A stretch of DNA of 64,000 bases from Cupriavidus pampae (GTDB lineage: Bacteria > Pseudomonadota > Gammaproteobacteria > Burkholderiales > Burkholderiaceae): positions 124,001 through 188,000 of the forward strand of contig NZ_CAJZAG010000008.1 of the NCBI RefSeq assembly GCF_914271485.1. The letters are read 5' to 3'. Under the pieces are notes generated by a model. That model saw only the letters and a list, made by a program, of their open reading frames with translations, was not told where the DNA came from and ran no database searches. Below are positions 26,446-37,231 of the stretch, piece after piece (the first letter of the stretch is position 1; every line of letters starts with the position of its first letter). The position numbers and the translations under genes are program-made.

Positions 26446-27273
26446 ATGCGTCTTCTCTCCGCTGTATCCTCCACCCTTATCCCTACCACCTTCGCCGTAG
26501 CCGCATGCCTCGCCATGCCGTCCGCGTTCGCGCAGGAAGCATCGGCCGCGCCTGCCGCGCCCGCTGCGGATAGCGCCACCGCCGGCGAGGTCTCGCCGCA
26601 CACGTTCACGGCCAACGTGACGCTGGCCAGCGAATACCGCTATCGCGGTCTCATGCAGACCAATCGCCGTCCCGCAGTGCAGGGCGGTTTCGACTACGCG
26701 CATGCGAGCGGCTTCTACCTCGGCAACTGGAACTCGAACATCAGCTGGCTTTCCGACAGCAACTCGCAGGTGTCGGCGCCGATCGAGATGGACTTCTACG
26801 GCGGCTTCAAGAATAGCGTGAACATCGCCGGCGCCGATATCGCGTACGACGTGGGCGTGCTCGAGTACTACTACCCGGGCGACTATCCGTCGGGCTTTAC
26901 GCGCCCGTACACCACCGAGGTGTATGCGAGCGTTGGCTACGGTCCGGTGTCGCTCAAGTACTCGCACGCGCTGACGAACCTGTTCGGTTTTGCCGACAGC
27001 AAGAACAGCTATTACGTCGACCTGTCCGCCAACGTGCCGCTCAATGTGTGGGACCTCACGTTCAACGCGCACGTCGGCTATCAGAAGGTGCAGAACGTTA
27101 CCGATGCGTCGTACACCGACTGGAAGGTCGGCGTGACGAAGGACTTCGGCAAGGGGCTGGCGGTGTCGGTGGCTTATATCGACACCAACGCGGCACGCGG
27201 TGTCTACACCAACTCGCATGGTCGCTACATGGGGCGCGCCACGGCGTTCGCGTCGATCACCAAGACGTTTTGA
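26446..27273 (+). CDS. TorF-family putative porin (CHP02001)
   Basis: A 275-residue protein with a signal peptide ending near SAFAQEA (about residue 29), then an Ala/Pro-rich linker. The rest is an alternating pattern typical of outer-membrane beta strands (FTANVTLASEYRYRGLMQT, then repeated Tyr/Trp/Gly-rich strands) and ends in a Phe (ITKTF), the usual barrel-terminal residue. The SEYRYRG motif is a hallmark of this porin-like family. The transported solute is unknown. The ATG at 26446 starts the signal peptide. Confidence 0.82.
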   Translation: MRLLSAVSSTLIPTTFAVAACLAMPSAFAQEASAAPAAPAADSATAGEVSPHTFTANVTLASEYRYRGLMQTNRRPAVQGGFDYAHASGFYLGNWNSNISWLSDSNSQVSAPIEMDFYGGFKNSVNIAGADIAYDVGVLEYYYPGDYPSGFTRPYTTEVYASVGYGPVSLKYSHALTNLFGFADSKNSYYVDLSANVPLNVWDLTFNAHVGYQKVQNVTDASYTDWKVGVTKDFGKGLAVSVAYIDTNAARGVYTNSHGRYMGRATAFASITKTF

Positions 27274-27380
27274 CGCGTTTTTGATAGCGGCCTGCCCCAT
27301 TGCTGCATCAAATTGAGATGCGCGTCCCTAGCATGGAAGCATGTTCAACAGATGACCCGCCGCAGCGCGGGTCAACGTCC

Positions 27381-27725
27381 ATGCGACAGACCAGCCTTGC
27401 CATTGCCTTCGCTTCCGTGCCGCGACGCCGGCCGGCAACCGCCCCGCGCGCCACGCGCACCGAAGGTGATGGTCAAAGGATCCGCATTCGTCTTGCGGTG
27501 GCTTCGGCTCAGGTGTTCGCGCTGCGGCAGACGCTGCATCGCGCGATTGGTGAACTGGCACGCGTCTACGTCGTGGAGGTCGATCATCGCCACGAAGAGA
27601 CCACGCTGCATGTGGAAGTGGAGCGCGGTGGCCGCGATGCCGCGATGCACGCGATCATGGCCGCTTTGCCGGCCGCCGAATTCGGTGTGACTACTCTGCT
27701 TGGAAGCGATCATGCCGCACACTGA
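27381..27725 (+). CDS. Small uncharacterised protein, possibly ACT-like
   Basis: A 114-residue protein with no recognised family. Residues ~1-34 are basic and low in hydrophobicity. Residues ~35-105 show an alternating beta-alpha pattern (RIRIRLAVASAQVFALRQTLHRAI, then RVYVVEVDHR and TTLHVEVERGG) resembling a small ligand-binding alpha/beta domain, possibly ACT-like; this is only an impression. Its end overlaps the start of the DapA-like gene by 14 bases. That overlap and the coding-like third-position GC make it likely to be real. ATG at 27318 or TTG at 27300 are alternative starts. Confidence 0.5.
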   Translation: MRQTSLAIAFASVPRRRPATAPRATRTEGDGQRIRIRLAVASAQVFALRQTLHRAIGELARVYVVEVDHRHEETTLHVEVERGGRDAAMHAIMAALPAAEFGVTTLLGSDHAAH

Positions 27726-28626
27726 TGGCCCGCGCGGCGGCCTCTGGCTGCCGATGATCACGCCGATGCGCGACGGCGAACTCGACCTCGACTGCGCGCA
27801 GCGGCTTGCCGCGTGGTATGCCGCGGAGGGCCTCGATGGCCTGATCGTGCTCGGCACGACGGGGGAGGGCGGCCTGCTCGACGACGCCGAACGTCTGGCG
27901 CTGACCGCGGCGGTGTGCGAGGCCGTGGATGGCGCGATACCCGTGATGGCGGGCGTGGGCGCCGTCGATACGCGCGCGGTGTGCGAACAGGTGCGCCGCC
28001 TCGAGCGATTTGCGCGGTTCGCCGATCTCGCTGGCTACCTGGTGCCCCCGCCATATTATTTGCGCGTGTCCGACGAAGGCATCGCCTGGCACGTGCGCCG
28101 CGTGGCCAGCCAGACCGCGCGCTCGCTGATGCTCTACAACGTTCCCAAGCGGACCGGCGCGTCGATTTCGCCCGCGCTGGCACTGCGGCTGGCCGCGCAT
28201 GGCCAGGTGCGCGCGATCAAGGAGTGCGATCCGGCCGGTATGCGGGTGCTGGCGAATCATGCGGGTATCGATGTTTATTGCGGCGAGGATGCCGCGATGC
28301 TCGACCACCTGCTGGCGGGCGGTGTCGGTGTGGTGCCGGCCGCCGCGCACGTGCGCCCGGATCTGTTCGTGCAACTGCTGCGACTCGCGCGGGCCGGGGA
28401 CGCAGCCGGTGCGCGCGCGCTGTTTGCGCGGCTCCTGCCGCTGATCGAGCTGTTGTTCTCGGCGCCCAATCCGGCACCGGTCAAGGCCGCGCTGGCGCTG
28501 GGCAACCATGCGCGCGACGAGGTGCGGCTGCCGCTGACGCCCGTCGATGCGGGTCTGGTACGGCGTCTGGAAGCCGTGCTGGCGCAACTGCCGCCACGGC
28601 TGGCCCTGCACGCGCACGCGGCCTGA
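27712..28626 (+). CDS. DapA-family aldolase (dihydrodipicolinate synthase-like)
   Basis: A 304-residue class I aldolase of the DapA/NanA superfamily. The paired threonines (LGTTGEGG), the catalytic tyrosine with its arginine (YNVPKRTG) and the Schiff-base lysine (AIKECD) are all present and correctly spaced. This supports either tetrahydrodipicolinate synthase or another pyruvate-dependent aldolase. dapB is 15 kb away, and many Burkholderiaceae have several dapA paralogues, so the specific role is open. The ATG at 27712 fits the conserved start; a TTG at 27700 is possible. Confidence 0.78.
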   Translation: MPHTDGPRGGLWLPMITPMRDGELDLDCAQRLAAWYAAEGLDGLIVLGTTGEGGLLDDAERLALTAAVCEAVDGAIPVMAGVGAVDTRAVCEQVRRLERFARFADLAGYLVPPPYYLRVSDEGIAWHVRRVASQTARSLMLYNVPKRTGASISPALALRLAAHGQVRAIKECDPAGMRVLANHAGIDVYCGEDAAMLDHLLAGGVGVVPAAAHVRPDLFVQLLRLARAGDAAGARALFARLLPLIELLFSAPNPAPVKAALALGNHARDEVRLPLTPVDAGLVRRLEAVLAQLPPRLALHAHAA

Positions 28627-28682
28627 CGCGGCAGAATGGTCCCCCGATGAGGCGACCCGGTGCACGATCGACCGGCAGCCGG

Positions 28683-28688
28683 TAAAAT
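28683..28688 (+). promoter_or_regulatory. Candidate -10 box upstream of nudJ-mnmA
   Basis: TAAAAT lies 27 bases before the NUDIX start. No good -35 is seen. It matches the box found upstream of tkt, purB and oxyR. Confidence 0.35.
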
Positions 28689-28714
28689 GCCGGATTGCTT
28701 AAAAATTGTGCATC

Positions 28715-29206
28715 ATGTCACGTGACTGGAACGCCAGTGTCACGGTTGCCGCGGTTATCGAGCGCGGCGGCCGCTTCCTGCTGGTCGAGGAAGAAACGCC
28801 CGCGGGCCTGCGGCTCAACCAGCCCGCCGGCCATCTCGAGGCGGGCGAGAGCCTGATCAACGCCGTCATCCGCGAAACCCTCGAGGAAACCGCGCATACG
28901 TTCGAGCCGCGCGCGCTGGTCGGCTGCTATATGAGCCGGGGTTTGTCGTCGCGCGACCAGGGCGATACCACCTATATCCGTTTCGCGTTCACGGGCGACC
29001 TTGGGTCGCTCGACGCTGGCCGTCAGCTCGATACGGGCATCGTGCGCACGGTGTGGATGAGCCTCGAAGAGTTGCGCGGCTGCCGCGAACGGCATCGCAC
29101 GCCACTGTTGCTGGCCTGCGTGGAAGATTACGTCGCCGGCAAGCGCTTCGCGCTCGACGTGCTCTATACCCATTCGACCGCGGTGGCGTCGGAGGACGCG
29201 TCATGA
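28715..29206 (+). CDS. nudJ: NUDIX hydrolase, NudJ-like
   Basis: A 163-residue NUDIX hydrolase. The NUDIX box is complete: [20 protein letters not shown] fits Gx5Ex7REUxEE and coordinates the divalent metal. In E. coli nudJ (a nucleoside di/triphosphate and thiamine-pyrophosphate phosphatase) lies next to mnmA, and the same pairing occurs here with an ATGA overlap, which supports the symbol. The ATG at 28715 is preferred to an upstream in-frame start at 28706. Confidence 0.82.
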   Translation: MSRDWNASVTVAAVIERGGRFLLVEEETPAGLRLNQPAGHLEAGESLINAVIRETLEETAHTFEPRALVGCYMSRGLSSRDQGDTTYIRFAFTGDLGSLDAGRQLDTGIVRTVWMSLEELRGCRERHRTPLLLACVEDYVAGKRFALDVLYTHSTAVASEDAS

Positions 29207-30291
29207 GCGGGGCCTCCAAAGGCCGCGTCGTGGTCGGCATGTCCGGCGGGGTCGACTCGTCGGTTACCGCGTGGCTGCTCAAGCAGCAGGGGTACGAAGT
29301 CATCGGCCTGTTCATGAAGAACTGGGAGGACGATGACGACAGCGAATATTGCTCCACGCGCCAGGACTGGCTCGACGTGGCGTCGGTCGCGGACGTTATC
29401 GGCGTGGACGTGGAAGCGGTGAACTTTGCCGCCGAGTACAAGGATCGTGTGTTCGCGGATTTCCTGCGCGAATACTCGGCCGGACGTACGCCGAACCCTG
29501 ACGTGCTGTGCAACGCCGAGATCAAGTTCAAGGCGTTCCTCGACCATGCGATGTCGCTGGGCGCGGAGCAGATCGCTACTGGCCACTATGCGCGCGTGCG
29601 TCAGGCCGCGAACGGCCGCTTCGAACTGCTGAAGGCGTTCGACCATACCAAGGACCAGAGTTACTTCCTGCACCGGTTGAATCAGGCGCAGCTGTCGCGC
29701 ACGTTGTTTCCGCTGGGCGAGATCCCAAAAACGCAGGTGCGCGAGATCGCGGCGGAGATCGGGCTGCCCAATGCGAAGAAGAAGGATTCGACCGGCATCT
29801 GCTTTATCGGCGAACGGCCATTCCGTGAATTCCTGAATCGCTATCTGCCGACCAGGCCGGGTCCGATGAAGACCGACGACGGCAAGGTGGTGGGCGAGCA
29901 TATCGGGCTGGCGTTCTACACGCTGGGCCAGCGCAAGGGCATTGGCCTTGGTGGCAGCCGCGAGGGCAGCGGCGACGCATGGTACGTCGCGCGCAAGGAT
30001 ATGGCGAACAACACGCTGTATGTGGTGCAGGGCCACGATCATCCGTGGCTGCTAAGCGCGCGGCTCGATGCGGCGGACCTGTCATGGGTCGCGGGCGAGG
30101 CGCCGGAGACTGGTCTGGCGATTGCCGCCAAGACGCGCTACCGGCAGAGCGATGCGCCCTGCACGGTAGCGGAGGCGAGCGGCGAGGCATTGCAGCTCGC
30201 GTTTGCCGAGGCCCAGTGGGCGGTGACGCCCGGACAATCCGCCGTCCTTTACGACGGTGAGGTCTGTCTGGGCGGCGGCATTATCCAATAG
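29203..30291 (+). CDS. mnmA: tRNA-specific 2-thiouridylase MnmA
   Basis: A 362-residue enzyme that adds sulfur to uridine-34 of Lys, Glu and Gln tRNAs. The PP-loop ATP-binding motif [12 protein letters not shown] is at residues ~9-20. The two catalytic cysteines lie in [12 protein letters not shown] and [12 protein letters not shown]. The ATG at 29203 overlaps the nudJ stop, so the pair is coupled. It converges on the gst gene with only four bases between stop codons. Confidence 0.95.
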   Translation: MSGASKGRVVVGMSGGVDSSVTAWLLKQQGYEVIGLFMKNWEDDDDSEYCSTRQDWLDVASVADVIGVDVEAVNFAAEYKDRVFADFLREYSAGRTPNPDVLCNAEIKFKAFLDHAMSLGAEQIATGHYARVRQAANGRFELLKAFDHTKDQSYFLHRLNQAQLSRTLFPLGEIPKTQVREIAAEIGLPNAKKKDSTGICFIGERPFREFLNRYLPTRPGPMKTDDGKVVGEHIGLAFYTLGQRKGIGLGGSREGSGDAWYVARKDMANNTLYVVQGHDHPWLLSARLDAADLSWVAGEAPETGLAIAAKTRYRQSDAPCTVAEASGEALQLAFAEAQWAVTPGQSAVLYDGEVCLGGGIIQ

Positions 30292-30295
30292 CCAA

Positions 30296-30910
30296 TTACG
30301 GCGTCGGCGGCTGCGTATCGAGGAACGACTGACGCTTCTCGATTTTCTCCTGAAACACGGCCAGCGTAGGATGCCGTTCGCGCCAGGGGATCTCGGGAAA
30401 GCGGAAGTCCAGATAGCCGAGCGCGCAGCCCATGGCCACATCGGCCAGCGAGTAGTGGATGCCGGTGCACCACGGCCGGTCGCCGAGGCCGCTGGCCATG
30501 GCGACCAGTGCCGCGTCGATCTTGCCACGCTGGCGCGCGACCCACGTATCGCTGCGTTGTGCCTCGCTGCGCTGCGTGCTTTCCACGCGCACCAGCAGCG
30601 CGGCGTCGAGCACGCCATCGGCCAGCGCTTCCCAGCAACGGACCTCGAGCCGCTCGCGGCTCCCTTGCGGAATCAGGCGGCTGACCGGCGACAGCGTGTC
30701 CGCATACTCGACGATCACGCGCGAATCGAATACTGCGCCACCATCTTCCATGATCAGGCACGGCACCTTGCCGAGCGGATTGAACTGGCCGATGTTGGTG
30801 TGCGGCGACCAGACATCCTCCTCGATCATCTGGTAGTCGATCTTCTTCTCAGCCAGCACCACGCGCACCTTGCGCGCGTAGGGACTGGTCCGGGATGCGT
30901 ACAGCTTCAT
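30296..30910 (-). CDS. Glutathione S-transferase family protein
   Basis: A 204-residue GST. The thioredoxin-fold N-terminus (MKLYASRTSPYARKVRVVL) and the cis-proline/glutathione-binding segment NPLGKVPCLIMEDGGAVFDSRVI are clear, followed by the helical C-terminal domain with SLADVAMG. Substrate is unknown; members conjugate or reduce electrophiles. A 16-bp inverted repeat lies 17 bases upstream of its start. Confidence 0.88.
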   Translation of the reverse strand: MKLYASRTSPYARKVRVVLAEKKIDYQMIEEDVWSPHTNIGQFNPLGKVPCLIMEDGGAVFDSRVIVEYADTLSPVSRLIPQGSRERLEVRCWEALADGVLDAALLVRVESTQRSEAQRSDTWVARQRGKIDAALVAMASGLGDRPWCTGIHYSLADVAMGCALGYLDFRFPEIPWRERHPTLAVFQEKIEKRQSFLDTQPPTP

Positions 30911-30923
30911 GTTCTCCCCTTGA

Positions 30924-32609
<1,686 letters not shown>

Positions 32610-32619
32610 ATGATCTGAT

Positions 32620-34059
32620 TTAACGCGGCAGCCATGCCGCGTCATCGCCGCCCAGCGTTGGCGTTGGGCGGCTCCAGCGCGGCGGGGTTTCCGACAGCCC
32701 CAGCGCCGGCCCGAGCGTCCGCAAGGTGCCGTTCGGGCCCGTCTCTTCCACATGCCATGCCCGCAAGGCCTCGTCGTCGAGACGACCGGTGGCATGCGCG
32801 AATCCCTCTGTCATTCCCTGGCGCTGTATCAGCATCGCCGCTCCCGCGAGCGCCGTGTGCACGCGATAGCCGCCGCCTTCGCGCGCGCGACGGGCGAGGG
32901 CGAGCAGCGTGCCGTACGCGGCGAGGTAGCCCGTGGTGTAGTCGCACACCGGGGCAAAGACCAGCTTCGGCTGTCCCGCGCCAATCGCGTTGCCCTGCGC
33001 CTCGCACACCCCCGTCACCGCCTGCGCCACCTGCTCCCAACCCGCGCGTTCGGCCCATGGGCCGCCTGAGCCGAAACAACTGACCGAGACGTGCACCAGC
33101 GACGGCTGCAGCGCGCGCAGCGTCGCGTCGTCGAAGCCCAGCGACGCGAGCGCGCCCGGGCGATAGCCGTCGACGAGCACGTCGGCTTCGGCGATCAACG
33201 CGCGCATGCGTTGCGCGTCATCGTCGCGGCGCAGATCGAGGAAGCAGCTGCGCTTGCCGTGGCTGGTATCGCGTACGTGTTCGGGTGTCTGCGGCAGATG
33301 CGGCGCGGTCACCATTAACACATCGGCACCGAGTTCGGCGAGGGTGCGGCCCGCGATCGGGCCGGCGAGGATACGTGTGAGGTCGAGCACGCGAATGCCC
33401 GCCAGTGGTTGCGTGGCATCGCGCGTCCGGGTGGACGTCCAGACGGGCGCGGGCGCAACGCCGATGCGATCGACTTCGACCACGGGCCGGCTTGCGAGAT
33501 ATTGCCCCTGCGGATGCGCGAGCCATTCGTCGCGCGTGCGGATGGTGCCACCACACGCGCGTGCGGCGGCGATCGCGTCTTCGAGCGCATCGGCATCCCA
33601 GCGCGCCACGGCGGCGCGCACCGCGTCGGGAGTGCTGTCGCACTGGAGCACCTCGAGCACGCGCCGCGACAGATGCGGCAGGTTCAGGTGCGGCAGGAAC
33701 CAGCGGCCGTCGCGCGTGGGCCACGGCTGCGTGACCGTGAGCATGTGGGCCATGGTCTGCGGGATCGGCACATGCGTGAACGTGCCATCGGCATTTGGTG
33801 CCTGGGTGTAGTCGACCGTGCGCACGGTTGCCGCCGCATGACGGACGTCGATCGTGACCGACTGGCGACGACCCGTGCGCGCGGCCCAGATATCGTTGGC
33901 GGCGACACCCACCGCGGCCAGCACCGCCGCTGTGGTTTCGCCAACGCGGAAGGGGGTGGGATGGAACGGATCGCGACCGAGGATCGAGACCTCGTCCGCG
34001 TCCGGCGCTGTGCCGCCGCGCAGTGCCATCAGTTCCGCAAACGCTGGGATCCTCGTCAT
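32620..34059 (-). CDS. CaiB/BaiF family (class III) CoA-transferase, unusual domain order
   Basis: A 479-residue CoA-transferase. The hallmark opening of this family, GIRVLDLTRILAGPIAGRTLAELGADV, begins only at residue ~221. It continues to a candidate catalytic Asp at 373 (CDYTTGYLAAYG). The first ~200 residues resemble the C-terminal half of such enzymes (WLAHPQGQYLASRPVVEVDRIG near 179-200 normally lies towards the C-terminus). The halves therefore look exchanged, or the gene descends from a tandem-domain ancestor. It would activate an organic acid with CoA for the adjacent catabolic genes. The substrate is unknown. Confidence 0.8.
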   Translation of the reverse strand: MTRIPAFAELMALRGGTAPDADEVSILGRDPFHPTPFRVGETTAAVLAAVGVAANDIWAARTGRRQSVTIDVRHAAATVRTVDYTQAPNADGTFTHVPIPQTMAHMLTVTQPWPTRDGRWFLPHLNLPHLSRRVLEVLQCDSTPDAVRAAVARWDADALEDAIAAARACGGTIRTRDEWLAHPQGQYLASRPVVEVDRIGVAPAPVWTSTRTRDATQPLAGIRVLDLTRILAGPIAGRTLAELGADVLMVTAPHLPQTPEHVRDTSHGKRSCFLDLRRDDDAQRMRALIAEADVLVDGYRPGALASLGFDDATLRALQPSLVHVSVSCFGSGGPWAERAGWEQVAQAVTGVCEAQGNAIGAGQPKLVFAPVCDYTTGYLAAYGTLLALARRAREGGGYRVHTALAGAAMLIQRQGMTEGFAHATGRLDDEALRAWHVEETGPNGTLRTLGPALGLSETPPRWSRPTPTLGGDDAAWLPR

Positions 34060-34082
34060 TGGTCGAGTGCCTGAGTCGGGTA

Positions 34083-35012
34083 CTAAGTGTGGGAGAACAG
34101 CTGTGCGCCTGCGGCGGGTAGATCGGCGACGAGCACCGTGCCGCTGCCCGATTCGGTCAGCACGAGTTGATTGGTGCCGGGGCGAAACGCGATATTGGTC
34201 ACCGTGCCACCATGAAGGCCAATGGGACTGCGGACGAAGTGCGTACACCACCCCTGCGCGTCGAGCACGAACGCACCGCCGAGGCTGGCATGGGCCACCA
34301 CGAGGCGCCCGTCGACATCCATCGCGAGGCCGTCGGGTCCGCTGTTGCCGAAGAAGGTCTGAAACGCGCCAGCCTTCGAAACCGAGCCATCGGGCAGCAG
34401 CGGCATGCGCCAGACCGAATTGGCGCGCGTGGCGGCCACGTAGAGGAAGCGTTGCGACGGATCGAGTGCGATGCCATTGGGGCTCGGCACGTTCGACAGC
34501 AGCAGGTCCAGTTGCCCCGATGGCCGCAGACGATACACGCGGCCCGTGGGATCGTGCAGGCCGGTCTGCCCCTGATCCGTAAAGTACAGATTGCCCTCCG
34601 CGTCGAACGTCAGATCGTTGAGCCCGCGAAAGCTTTCCGAGTTGCGATGGCCACGTACAACCTCGACATCGCCATGAATCGGCTCCACGCGCAGCAGGCC
34701 GCAACGATAGTCCGCCACCCACAGGCTGCCGTCGCGATGCATCGCGATGCCGTTGGGCCAGCCCGCGGTTTCGGCAAACACTTCCCAGCGCAGATCGGGC
34801 GAGATGCGGAAGATGCGTCCGTGCGGAATGTCGGTGACGAACAGATTGCCGGCACGATCGAAGGTCGGTCCCTCCAGAAAGCTGTCGACGATCTGGCCGG
34901 GTTTGTTGGCATCGGCCCACTCGCTGCGACGCGCGATGCGCAACGCGTCCGGCAGGCGCGTGAGCACGCGCGCTTCAATGATCTGCGGCGGCGTAAAGTT
35001 GACGTTCCACAT
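34083..35012 (-). CDS. SMP-30/gluconolactonase-like protein
   Basis: A 309-residue six-bladed beta-propeller of the SMP-30/lactonase family. The candidate metal ligands are Glu47 (FLEGPTFDRAGNLFVTD), the Asn of PNGIALDPS and the Asp of NSGPDGLAMDVDG. It would hydrolyse a lactone in the cytoplasm, since no signal peptide is seen. It lies between the CoA-transferase and the Bug receptor on the same strand, so it is probably part of one catabolic operon. Confidence 0.85.
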   Translation of the reverse strand: MWNVNFTPPQIIEARVLTRLPDALRIARRSEWADANKPGQIVDSFLEGPTFDRAGNLFVTDIPHGRIFRISPDLRWEVFAETAGWPNGIAMHRDGSLWVADYRCGLLRVEPIHGDVEVVRGHRNSESFRGLNDLTFDAEGNLYFTDQGQTGLHDPTGRVYRLRPSGQLDLLLSNVPSPNGIALDPSQRFLYVAATRANSVWRMPLLPDGSVSKAGAFQTFFGNSGPDGLAMDVDGRLVVAHASLGGAFVLDAQGWCTHFVRSPIGLHGGTVTNIAFRPGTNQLVLTESGSGTVLVADLPAAGAQLFSHT

Positions 35013-35059
35013 CTGACAGGTACTCCTTCAATCGGCCTTGACTTTGTTCGGCCCCGGCT

Positions 35060-36046
35060 TCAATCGGCCTTGATATTCGCGGCCTTGATGACCGCGCCCC
35101 AGCGCTGAATCTCGTCGTTGAGCAGCTTTGTCGCCTGCGCGGGCGTACTGCCCACCGGATCGAGCCCCTGGTCCTGCAGGCTCTTGCGGACCTCCGGCGT
35201 GTTGACGGTCTCCACCATTTCCTTGTTGAGCTTGTCGATGACCGGCTGCGGCGTGCCCGCGGGCACCGAGAAGCCGACCCAGAATTTCATGACCATCTTC
35301 GGCATGCCGACCTCGGGCGCGGCCGGCACGTCGGGCAGCACCGGCGAGCGTGTGTCATTGGCCAGCATCAGCGCGCGCACCTTGCCGCTCTTGATATAGG
35401 CCAGTGCCGTCGGCAGCGAGGTGATCAGCGCCTGCACCTGTCCGCCGAGCAGATCCTGCATCGCCGCGCCCGCGCCGCGGTACGGCACGTGGACGAGGTT
35501 GGTGCCGGCCAGGCTGTTGAACAGCGCACCGCCAAGATGGGTGTTGGTGCCGTTGCCGCCCGAGCCGTAGTAGTACTTGCCCGGATTGGCCTTGGCCAGC
35601 GCGATGAATTCCTGCACGGTCTTTGCCGGCACGCTCGGATGGACCACGAGCACATGCGGCATCGCTGCGGCCACCGTCACCATCTGGAAGCTCTTGTACG
35701 GATCGAACGGCAGCTTCGGCAGCAGCGTGGCTGCGATCGCGTACGACATCTCGGTGGTAAGCAGCGTGTAGCCATCCGCATTGGCGCGCGCCGCGGTGCC
35801 CCACCCGATCACGCCGCCACCGCCGGTGCGGTTGTCGACGAGCGCGCTGGTGCCGCGCGCGCTCATGCCGGTGGCGACGAGCCGCGCGACGAGGTCGGTG
35901 GAGCCGCCCACCGAGAACGGCACGATGATCGAGATGGGCTTCGACGGAAACGCGTCCGCGGCCCGCGCGGCGGGCGTCACCATCGTGGCCGTCACGGCCG
36001 AAACGGTCAGCAGGGTGCAGGTACGGATAAAACTGCGGCGTGTCAT
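35060..36046 (-). CDS. Bug-family (TctC-like) periplasmic solute-binding protein
   Basis: A 328-residue extracytoplasmic receptor of the Bug family, very abundant in Bordetella and Cupriavidus. The signal peptide (cleavage after ~AARA, residue 29) begins with TRRSFI, which fits a twin-arginine export motif. The mature part shows PSKPISIIVPFSVGGSTDLVARL and later GKYYYGSGGNGTNTHL, both typical. Bug proteins bind carboxylates, usually with a tripartite transporter; no TctAB genes are nearby. The ATG at 36046 begins the signal peptide. Confidence 0.9.
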   Translation of the reverse strand: MTRRSFIRTCTLLTVSAVTATMVTPAARAADAFPSKPISIIVPFSVGGSTDLVARLVATGMSARGTSALVDNRTGGGGVIGWGTAARANADGYTLLTTEMSYAIAATLLPKLPFDPYKSFQMVTVAAAMPHVLVVHPSVPAKTVQEFIALAKANPGKYYYGSGGNGTNTHLGGALFNSLAGTNLVHVPYRGAGAAMQDLLGGQVQALITSLPTALAYIKSGKVRALMLANDTRSPVLPDVPAAPEVGMPKMVMKFWVGFSVPAGTPQPVIDKLNKEMVETVNTPEVRKSLQDQGLDPVGSTPAQATKLLNDEIQRWGAVIKAANIKAD

Positions 36047-36137
36047 GGGGTCTCCTGATTCATGGTCGTGCGTGCGCAGGCTCTGTGGCATGTCGCGAGG
36101 TGTGGCAACAAGGTGTGGACGAGGTGCGCGTGGCGCG

Positions 36138-36938
36138 CTAGGTGCCCTGGCCGCGATGGCGGCCGGCCGTGGCGAAATGCGCGAGGCCCGCCGCGGCGGC
36201 GGAAGTGCGTTCGCGAATGCGCGCGTTGACGGTCTGGCCATAGTCCATGGCCTCGCGCCAGCGCGTGATTTCGGCCGGAATTTTCTCGAGCGCGGCCTTG
36301 GTTTCGGCGAGCGCGGCGGCGTCGAAGCCGGCAAGGCGCACCGCGAGTTCGGCCGCACGTGCATCGAGCCTGGCCGGTGCCACGACCTCGTTGACGAGCC
36401 CCCAGTCGGCGGCCGTTGCGGCATCGATACGTTCGGTGGTCAGCAGCAGCCATGCCGCGCGCTTGCGCGTGAGCAGCAGTTGCGACGTTGGGCCCGCCAT
36501 GCTCGCGTAGTTGGCAAAGCCGATCTCCGGGCAACCGAGCGCGGCCTCGGACGACGCGATGGCCAGGTCGCAGCTGTTGACGAGCGTGACACCGCCGCCG
36601 AGCGCAAGACCGTTGACGGCCGCGATGAAAATGGCCGGATGCGCGCGCATGGCGAGGTTCAGCTCGATGGCCTCCTGCCCCGCGACATCGGGGGCTCCGG
36701 CCGCGCGCTCGGCCTCGCGTTCGCGCAGGTCCAGCCCCGCGCAGAAGCTGGCGCCGGTGCCGGTCAGCACGATCGCGCGAATTTCGGCGTGAGGCTCGGC
36801 GTGAGGTTTGGCCAGTTCGGCGAACGCAGTGGCCAGCGCATGCCGCGTGGCGCGATCGAGCGCGTTGCGTCGCGCCTCACGATCGATGCGAATCTCGGCC
36901 CAGCCGGCGTGGCGGGTCACCCGGACGGTCTCGTCCAT
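36138..36938 (-). CDS. Enoyl-CoA hydratase/isomerase family protein
   Basis: A 266-residue crotonase-fold protein. The oxyanion-hole and CoA segments are present (FCAGLDLRE near 65-73; NGLALGGGVTL near 109-119) and one catalytic Glu is in CPEIGF (Glu138). The other catalytic glutamate of true hydratases, expected in GGGCEL, is replaced by Thr118. It may therefore be an isomerase, lyase or other crotonase-type enzyme rather than a standard hydratase. It is the first gene of the four-gene minus-strand catabolic run. Confidence 0.82.
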   Translation of the reverse strand: MDETVRVTRHAGWAEIRIDREARRNALDRATRHALATAFAELAKPHAEPHAEIRAIVLTGTGASFCAGLDLREREAERAAGAPDVAGQEAIELNLAMRAHPAIFIAAVNGLALGGGVTLVNSCDLAIASSEAALGCPEIGFANYASMAGPTSQLLLTRKRAAWLLLTTERIDAATAADWGLVNEVVAPARLDARAAELAVRLAGFDAAALAETKAALEKIPAEITRWREAMDYGQTVNARIRERTSAAAAGLAHFATAGRHRGQGT

Positions 36939-36984
36939 CGTGCGTCTCCTGCGAAGGTCTCTTTCGTCGATGTTCTATTAGTCG

Positions 36985-36995
36985 GAACGACGTTC
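36985..36995. promoter_or_regulatory. Palindrome upstream of the catabolic operon
   Basis: GAACGACGTTC, an 11-base palindrome with a central A, lies 47 bases upstream of the enoyl-CoA hydratase-like start. Its shape resembles operators of IclR-type regulators, but no regulator gene is nearby. Confidence 0.35.
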
Positions 36996-37231
36996 GAACT
37001 ATGATCCGACTCGCTCGGACATGTGTCAAGACGGGTCTGTGCCGATGACACCGCAAGGTGGAGGTGATGGGTGGCGGCTGCGACATGCGGTCACATCAAA
37101 TGATTTGAACAACTTAATGAAGTTCAGACTTTCAAGGTGCACGCCTGTCCCCCAATAATGCGAGAATCGCTGGCACCACTGGTGGCCACGTACAACGAAC
37201 AAGACCCCCGCCAGCCGAAAGGGATGCATTC

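Noticed and set aside
34060-34920. Upstream extension of the CoA-transferase frame to 34920
   Set aside because: It would overlap the SMP-30 gene in another frame and is low-complexity. The ATG at 34059 starts the plausible protein.
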